A stretch of DNA of 64,000 nt from Hermatobates lingyangjiaoensis. Lineage: Eukaryota > Arthropoda > Insecta > Hemiptera > Hermatobatidae. The notes below the pieces were generated by a model. It did no database searches. It was not told where the DNA came from and worked only from the letters and a program-made list of their open reading frames with translations. The translations under genes and the position numbers were made by a program. This document shows, piece by piece, positions 56,936 through 64,000 of this stretch. The DNA lies in NCBI GenBank assembly GCA_026182355.1, contig JAPFBL010000068.1, positions 8,345,001 to 8,409,000 on the forward strand, in the 5' to 3' direction. Position 1 is the first letter of the stretch. Every line of letters starts with the position of its first letter.

Positions 56936-59384
56936 GCACTACCTTCAGCATGAAAAAGTATCTACATCTGTCTTTAGATTTTTTGTAAAGAAAACATAAA
57001 TATTTGGAATATTGAGGTTGGCACAAAATTGAAATTCTTTTATGGATAAAATTTCCTAAAATCAAATAGATCGGTACATTAATAGTTTGGAAAATATGTT
57101 GTCAGATTCAACGCTTCTCCATGGAATGTTCTACTCGTACAACGGCATCAAAGTGATCTTCTCGATTACATGCTTCCAGATTTCAAGCAATGGGGCCTTC
57201 TCTGGCATATTTATGGATTAAAGATTAACAGTATAATCACTAAAATTAAGTTCTCTCCCAGGTATGTGCCTAGAGATTATGGAATACATTGGGATGAATG
57301 AGGGGACAGGTAAGAAAAGGCAGGAGCCAAACAAAGTTTCTACAGCCTGGAGCCTCTTAACACAACACACTCAGCTTTCGTAAGGGTAGAGTAAAGGAAG
57401 AAAGGAAATCGGGTAAAAGGTGGCTATAGAAAGAGGCCTACTTTGGACCAAAATGTGCATTCAAACTTAACGTAAATTTTTAAGACAAATCAATCGGTTA
57501 GTAAGTATTTCTAATATATGTAGAATATATAATCAGACACAGCTTTATAATGTACCAATTACTGTGATGAACCTTATACAAATAATGCATAGTATATGGA
57601 AGGGGCTTTGGAACGTTTGATTACACTGTATGTGAATACAAAGCAATTGTTTTAAAATGGTTAAAAAATTTTCCAAAATCATTTGTAAAACCAATAAAAG
57701 TGAGAGATATTTTGTTCGAAACAATTACGAAGCTCATTAGGGAGATTACAATCCAAAAGAAAAAAAAGAGAAAAAAGAAAATAAAGTACAGTAGAAAGCA
57801 CAATAGTGGTGTGCACTAGTCCAATCAGTTCATGTCTTGTTTCAATAACATGTCAGATCCTTCTGAATCTATTATTTCCAATGCGTTATTACTAATAAAA
57901 TGCTTACAGCCCCACTAAAACAAATTTTTCTTAAAGCAATCTTTTTTTTGAACTCCTTTAATATACACTTTGTATAATACTTTTCGTTTTAGTCATCATT
58001 ATTAATACAATTGAAGAAGCATTGAATCCAGAACCTCTTTGATATTTTCATTATTGAAAAAAAGAGAGATGTTTTTTTTAAAGAATGAATGATGACACCA
58101 TTCAAGGTTATGACAAAAGTGGTTCTTATGTAGTATTATCTGTATTACTATTAGCATTAAATGTGCTTTATGCATTTATGTACATGAATCCATGTAAGCA
58201 TTACATAATAGGTGTACAATGCTTATACATGCATAATATTGTTGTCATATATGAATTCGTATAACAATTTAAACATGCTGAGAACAGGAGAAGCGGAAAA
58301 TGACAGTTTGAGTGGACAGCTAGGAATAGGGAGATTACCGTGCAGGCTAGCAGAGACCCAGTGATAATCAATACACAGTTTCTGCTTGACTGAAGCCAAA
58401 GACAAAGCGACATCAAAAGAATTCCTTTGAGTTCAGTTGAGTAGGCGCAATTAGTAAAGTTACAACAACTATTGCAATTTATATAGGCAGGGGATTCAGG
58501 AGGGGTTCCAAAGGTGTGTCATCAACAATTGGCGCATGAAATTAAAGTCTGTACTTTGATCGTCAGATTTGTTTAGTACTGCAGTTTGAAGATTGCTATG
58601 GTCAGACTCATTGTAAATTAATATTTTCATTGTCAAAGGCTTTGAAACTGAATTTTGCTTGAAATTTACAATAGCAAAAGGTATAAATAAGAAACTGTAT
58701 TTCCTAGATGTCAATGGAAAATGAATAGGTTGAAGCTTCAGTGCACAGAAAACCATCTAATACTACCAAGTACCTCACAGTGAATGCCCGAGACGCTACA
58801 AAGAATCAGTTAGAAAAGCTGACTCTTTGAACCTTCTTTAAGGTCCTTATTACGTAGGATATTGAAGAAGGTTCAAACAGGGAGGTTTTCTAAACCAGTC
58901 TCATGAGGACAAACATTCATAAACGGTTATTCCAATAAAATATTTGATAACATTAAAAAATGATGTATGCAAGAGAAGGAAAGTAGGTAAAGGAATGTAG
59001 AAACATCTAGAACCATTTATAAAGTATGCAATACAAATCAGGATTTAGATAAAGACAAAATCAATTCATATTCTTTAATGATAAAAACTATCTCATAAAA
59101 AATTAATAATGAAATTTCTGAAATTTTCATATTTGGTTACATGAACTCCAGTTTATACCTAAAGTGATATTTTTTTGTAATTACCTTTTATAATTTCTTT
59201 TGAATTTACATTTTTTATTGTTTTTTTCTATCTTATCCACAACGTTATTTAATTATTTTTGGTATTAGCTACTGTAGTAGATTTATGTATTAGTGCTACT
59301 TTAATGTATTCAAGTGCGTATTATCAAAATTTCCAGTTTATCGCAAGTTCATTACAAATCACCGAAAAAGTTTCTTAAAATGAG
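56936..59384. other. Intergenic stretch, possible downstream RT relic
   Basis: The first 350 bases have somewhat higher G+C and may be the eroded downstream part of the RT above, but no RNase H landmark is clear. A 13-bp stem with a 26-base loop lies at 58826-58877 (TTTGAACCTTCTT against AAGAAGGTTCAAA). Confidence 0.35.
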
Positions 59385-59700
59385 TATCCCTTTTGAAATA
59401 AAGAAGGAAACTGTAACTTTCCCAAGAATTACTCAAAGATAAAGGGGTTCTTAAACACATCATGAACTATGTATCTGACATTACGTTTTGTTCAAGGTTG
59501 CAACATGTATTAGTATGATCCGAACACTTTGTTAGACAACCATCCATCATGCTATTATAACTATTAGAAAATATATGTGTGATTGACGATGATTTTTTTA
59601 CATTTATGACTGTTACATTTTTACATATCATATTAATTCATTAAAACAAATCTCATCTTTTTGTTAAACAGTGAAAAAACGAATTTGTTACACCCGATTT
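59385..59700 (+). repeat. Family R, 5' fragment (copy E)
   Basis: AAAGGGGTTCTTAAACACAT near 59441, ACATTACGTTTTGTTCAAGG near 59479 and TTGTTAGACAACCATCCAT near 59530 match the corresponding blocks of copy D at 60074, 60112 and 60174. The 3' part is missing. Confidence 0.5.
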
Positions 59701-60039
59701 ACTAAAAAAAATGTTTAAGTTAATTTAAAAAAGAAATCGACAAGTACAACGGGTGATCTATTAATTCACAACTAATAACTATAGTTCAACGGGAGCGATA
59801 GTAAACCTCCCTATGAACATCCATTACGGTTCACAACTGTGGTAGATTCAATACTGACACTAATTACTGTAATATATTGTGTAGATTGTGGTTTAAGATT
59901 AATCAATGTTCTACAAGTAAGAATTAAGTCAAAATGATTCCTTTAAAACTTGAAAATATTTCTATTTCAAATAGTGTGTTCATCGAATAAGCGAAGAAGT
60001 AGTTTAAAACAAGTATTATTTTTGTAATAAAGCAGTACT

Positions 60040-61140
60040 GAGTACATTTCCAATACTTTAGTACTACCCAAAGACAATGGGGTTTATAAACACACCAAGA
60101 TCTACATCTGACATTAAATTTTGTTCTAAGCGTGCAATACGCAGTTTGATTAGTTTGATTATTAGAGCACTTTGCTTGACAACCAGCCATGATGCTATGG
60201 AATATAGCAAAAATATGTTTTATAGGATTCGACTTTTTACATTTATCAGTTCTATTCTTCTTAAATATATTAACTCATTAAAGCATTTCAATTTTTTTTA
60301 AATCTTTTAATAAAAAGTTCATTTCACTTAGTCATTTGAAAAAATCTATTAAGTACATGCATACAATTTAAAGAATTGTCAATAAATCTGACGAGCGCAG
60401 TTTATCTATTAGACAAAGACGTATTTTCAGTTCTTATACGTATTCTGCCCTTTGGGGTAATCCAAATCATATGGTTCTTTTTTTATGACTTGTTTATTTT
60501 ATGTTTAATGTTTTGGACAAATGTCATTGTTCTGTAATTAGTGATTCAGCGTTATCAAATCATTTTCTCAAACCCAAAATGTACCATAACACTCTTTTTG
60601 GTTAATGTAATTTTAAAAAAGTTTCTTAATTCATACCTATATAATGTGATATTTTTAGATATATTTCATTCTGATCGGTCAAATGGTTTGGCTTTTATCC
60701 TCTTCACAAGCTCTCAGATTAAGTCATAAGTTTTTACATGTTATTGAGTAAAACGCCTTTTCAGTTTTTTTAATAATCTGAGGTTTTTAATTGTTTTTGC
60801 TTTTCCAATTGGCATAATAGCAACATTTCAAACCTTTTAAGTTAGCGGTTTAGGAGACAAAAATATTATTTAAAATCATATTTTGACTTAAGAAGTGATT
60901 TTCGCATCATGAAATCTTGCCCCAAAACAGAGAGACATATCGACACTGTAGGGCTCATTTTTGTGTAAAATATAAATTTGACCATATGAGAGTGTGGAAA
61001 AAATGTTGGATACATACTAAGCCACTCACCTATGTACACGTCATAAATAGTCCTGGGGGTCTTCAAAACTGTCAATCCGTCAAAATATCGAGGTCGAACT
61101 TTTTCAGGTTACTAGACTTTACTTATAGTAAAGCAAAAAC
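60040..61140 (+). repeat. Dispersed repeat family R, copy D (long)
   Basis: This is one of the most complete copies: ACAATGGGGTTTATAAACAC near 60074, TTGCTTGACAACCAGCCATG near 60172, GATCGGTCAAATGGTTTGGC near 60673, TTCGCATCATGAAATCTTG near 60901, TGGATACATACTAAGCCACT near 61008, and the end TCAAAATATCGAGGTCGAAC followed by the hairpin CTTTAC-TTATA-GTAAAG at about 61117-61133. No coding frame spans it. Confidence 0.65.
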
Positions 61141-62429
61141 AGAATGTCCAAGATGAAATATTGAACTTAAATACTAAAAAACTAATTACACCAGAAAATA
61201 TGTTTCTCATTTTGGCAATCCACCGATTTCAGGAGAATAATTGAATAACTAAGAGAGATGAAGAAAGGATTTGGTATCTGTCTTTGAGCCAGTTTGTTTC
61301 TTCATCATTGTCTAGTCTATTGTTATCCTAAGAACAGCGGAGTGTCGAAGTTATGGAGCAAAGTGAGTGTCTGTTGAAGCTTTCATTTATATACATTATG
61401 AGATACACATCCGTGAAGTTAGTCTATTTTATTGAGATCTTAATTTTCCAATGTTGATATTTTATTTCTCAATCGAAATGGTTTTAATTAGATTAGTTGC
61501 TGATACTCTAGTAAATGGAACAATGAAATGAGAAAAAATTGAAATAGAAATATTTTGGTTATGCAATATGCTAAAATATAATCAAACCAGGAAAAAAACA
61601 GTGTTCTTCTACTGCTCTAAAACAATATCTGAATATTTAAATAAGTCAATTAATTTTTTTTCTGGTTGTTAGAATTTTCAATATTTTTTGCACGAAACCA
61701 ATGAAATGGGTTGATTTATAAATATGTATGGACTGAGGGATGGTCAGTTGTGAACAAGTTTGTGGTAACATCAGTCTGAACTGCTCATAAAACACAAGAG
61801 ACAGAGATTTGCATGTCCAATCCAAATGGCAAACACTTCAAGTACACTGAACTTTAATAAAGAGGAAGGGGTGTTGGCTGTATAGTGAACACAGAGTTTA
61901 CCATATGTTTTTGACTACACAGTTCTCTGTCAACGTTGGCTAACTTAATGATTCAATACATATGCTCTGTTTTTCTTATTTTATTGGAAATTTGTTTTAA
62001 TACTTCTTTCACTGTATATGAGTATCAATACAATATTTCTGTAGATCTACTTAGATATCCTGGATATCAATATTTTATACTGAAAATTCCAATTCGTTAG
62101 TAGTACTTTTTTAATGTGACACAAATCCTGCTGTAATTAACAGTTGTACACTAATACCTATATTCCTTGCAAGTGAAAGTTCAGTTAGAATGAGTTTTTT
62201 AAACTATATTAGAACCGATTGTGCACGCCAACTCTTAACTACTTTCTTCTTGATGTATTTTTCAGTTTTACTCTTTTAAAAGATGAGGTGTGTGGTGCAA
62301 AAATACTCGTGGCTACGAGATATTTTAATAAGATAAATAAGTAAAAAAATCATTCCTTCCAGGTCTAATTGGCAATTTGACGCATGCCAATTAGACCACC
62401 TGCCTCTAATAGATGCCAAAAAACTGTTT
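61141..62429. other. AT-rich stretch with a perfect hairpin
   Basis: No gene was recognised. A perfect 12-bp hairpin (GGTCTAATTGGC, 11-base loop, GCCAATTAGACC) lies at 62362-62396, inside or just beyond the end of the gypsy relic. Confidence 0.4.
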
Positions 62430-62815
62430 TTTTTTTTGTAGAACTGTTTTATGGTATATGAAACAATCAAAATATATTCAATATAACCATAACAGAAATT
62501 TAAACTTCGCTATGCTGCTTGGAGGAAACGCCAAAAAGTTTGGTCAGCGTTCCGACATCAAAAAACTTAATCGGGGAATTCAATGGAACCAAATGGAGTA
62601 CTAATTACTCTTATAGCTTTATGAGCTTCATAAATTGATACCTGTTGGTATATTGTGGGGAAATATTTCAATTCTGGAAGGCAATCGAGAACTGTAACTG
62701 CGTTTAGCCGTCGGTAGTTCCGGCAGGGCTACCCGTCTCCATTTTTCCTGGGTATTATGGAGGGGTCTTGCTCAAGAACTTTAAGAAGGTGAGCACATAC
62801 CATTCTGGAACCTGA
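62430..62815 (-). pseudogene. Ty3/gypsy reverse transcriptase core (decayed)
   Basis: Reading leftward, HLLKVLEQDPSIIPRKNGDG is followed by a stop and PCRNYRRLNAVTVLD (the KKDGGWRPC-DYRRLNAVT region), then after a deletion VISTPFGSIEFPD, CRNADQTFWRFLQAA (the PFGLRNA-AQTFQR region) and FCYGYIEYILIVS, the site of the catalytic YIDD, here YIEY. The order and wording identify a gypsy-type RT. Stops, a deletion and the altered catalytic motif show it is inactive. It is not obviously part of the 26.7 kb copy, being far away and on the other strand. Confidence 0.75.
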
Positions 62816-64000
62816 AATTCAATTCTCTCTTAGTAATAGCAATCTTTTCTGTTGACATTATCTGCGATGATGAAAAAACATTAATTTGCCTCTATGAGAT
62901 GACATCTAATGTTTAGTGTTTATAGGCTGTACACTGAGCTGCAGCATTAATGGAAATTATGGTATTAAATGACGGAAGCTGAGGTTGATAAAACCTTGGA
63001 CAATGACCACTTCTCTGTTCACTTAAACCTAACCACTGTTCAGAAGTACATTATAATAGTTATCATCCTCCTCATTTGAAACAGTCGATATACAGATCCT
63101 ATCTATTTATATCCATCCTTTTACAATAATTGAAGGTCATATTTTCCTCTTAAATAACATAAAAGGTAAAATTTTCAGAACAAACCTCCGATCCACCCCC
63201 ATAATACCTGTTTTAAAGTTTATTTTTTAAACAGAAAAGATGAAATTAAAAAAAAACAAGCAACACCCTGCATGTAGTATGAAAAATAAAAATGCATGCA
63301 AGAAATAATTATGTTTTATTAATCTACCAAAAAATTAATTGAACATCTAAGCATGAGGAAGATTGTTAGATGTTAGATGGCCAGAACTGGGAATAGATTA
63401 CTGTCTGTCATGAGAGTCTCTGACCATTGAAACGTCAATTAGGGCAATGTCTGGTGTTTCAATATTTCTGTATTTCATAATGTTAAATAGATGTATTAAA
63501 CATAAACCAGTAGAAAAGTTTGATATAATAGTGTTAAAGAACGTATAATAAAGAAATGGGAGGAAACATTTGTATGTAAAAATATATGACAAGATAGATA
63601 AATGTTCATTTAGTAAGACTAAATGAATAAATTAAATTCATATTGTAAAATAATAAAGGGAAAATATTAAATTTTACATATAAATATATCTATATTGTAT
63701 TTACACAATAGAAAATAGAAATATGGATGTAGTTGAATGAAAGAATTAATTTATAAAAACATAGACCTCAGACGATAGAGAAAATATGGAGACTTCATGA
63801 ATATAGAGAAAAGATAAAAGAGTAATGGTTTTCAGATTGGAATAATATTTATTCCTTTTTCCTTTTTATACACTTAACATCCATTGGTTTTGCAAAATGA
63901 TATTTGCACTAATGTAGTTTTTAAATAAGACTACATGTAATTTGTTCTCTGTTGTGCAGTTAGTGTGTGGTATTCGTTCACATTGGTTATTGTGCTTAAT
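62816..64000. other. AT-rich stretch, nothing identified
   Basis: No gene or repeat was supported up to the window end. Confidence 0.4.

Overview
This window looks like intergenic or deep-intronic DNA from an A+T-rich animal genome, and I see no convincing host gene. It is eukaryotic because it carries degenerate metazoan-type transposons, a tRNA-derived SINE with internal pol III boxes, long (TA)n microsatellites, and no bacterial gene density. The mix of Penelope-like elements (PLE), hAT, pogo/Tigger, Tc1-like, Ty3/gypsy and non-LTR relics suits an invertebrate, probably an arthropod; a copepod is only a guess. Many of the nominal reading frames begin at GTG or TTG and are not genes.

Layout. 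1-10 kb: an old dispersed repeat (family R), one SINE, small palindromes and AT-rich filler. 10.4-12.2 kb: tandem and inverted fragments of a PLE reverse transcriptase ORF. 15.8 kb: a possible non-LTR retrotransposon C-terminus. 17.7-20.9 kb: a dense cluster of PLE terminal units, fold-back palindromes and (TA)n tracts. 22.6-25.1 kb: PLE scraps and a SINE tail. 26.7-28.4 kb: a decayed Ty3/gypsy pol. 28.6-32.7 kb: a large near-perfect inverted repeat carrying a PLE GIY-YIG endonuclease, then further palindromes and an older PLE relic. 34.3-37.2 kb: a long family R copy, then two SINE copies, the first behind a 31-base G run. 39.1-47.4 kb: Tc1-like, pogo/Tigger and PLE relics and another fold-back. 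49-52 kb: family R and a complete non-autonomous hAT element with an 8-bp target duplication. 55-57 kb: family R and a decayed non-LTR reverse transcriptase. 59-64 kb: two family R copies and a decayed Ty3/gypsy reverse transcriptase.

The recurring theme is the PLE material. At least four families share a small RNA-like module resembling a hammerhead ribozyme: a CTGANGA-type box, a short stem, then GAA followed by a self-complementary 4-6 base stem (ATAT, ACCGGT, ACGT or AATT) and a non-G base. Copies repeatedly end exactly at (TA)n microsatellites, often at the same internal position in independent copies, and many are arranged as head-to-head or tail-to-tail palindromes. This combination (ribozyme-like module, palindromic dimer, (TA)n junction) is the most interesting system in the window. 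All similarity statements are by eye; no search was run.
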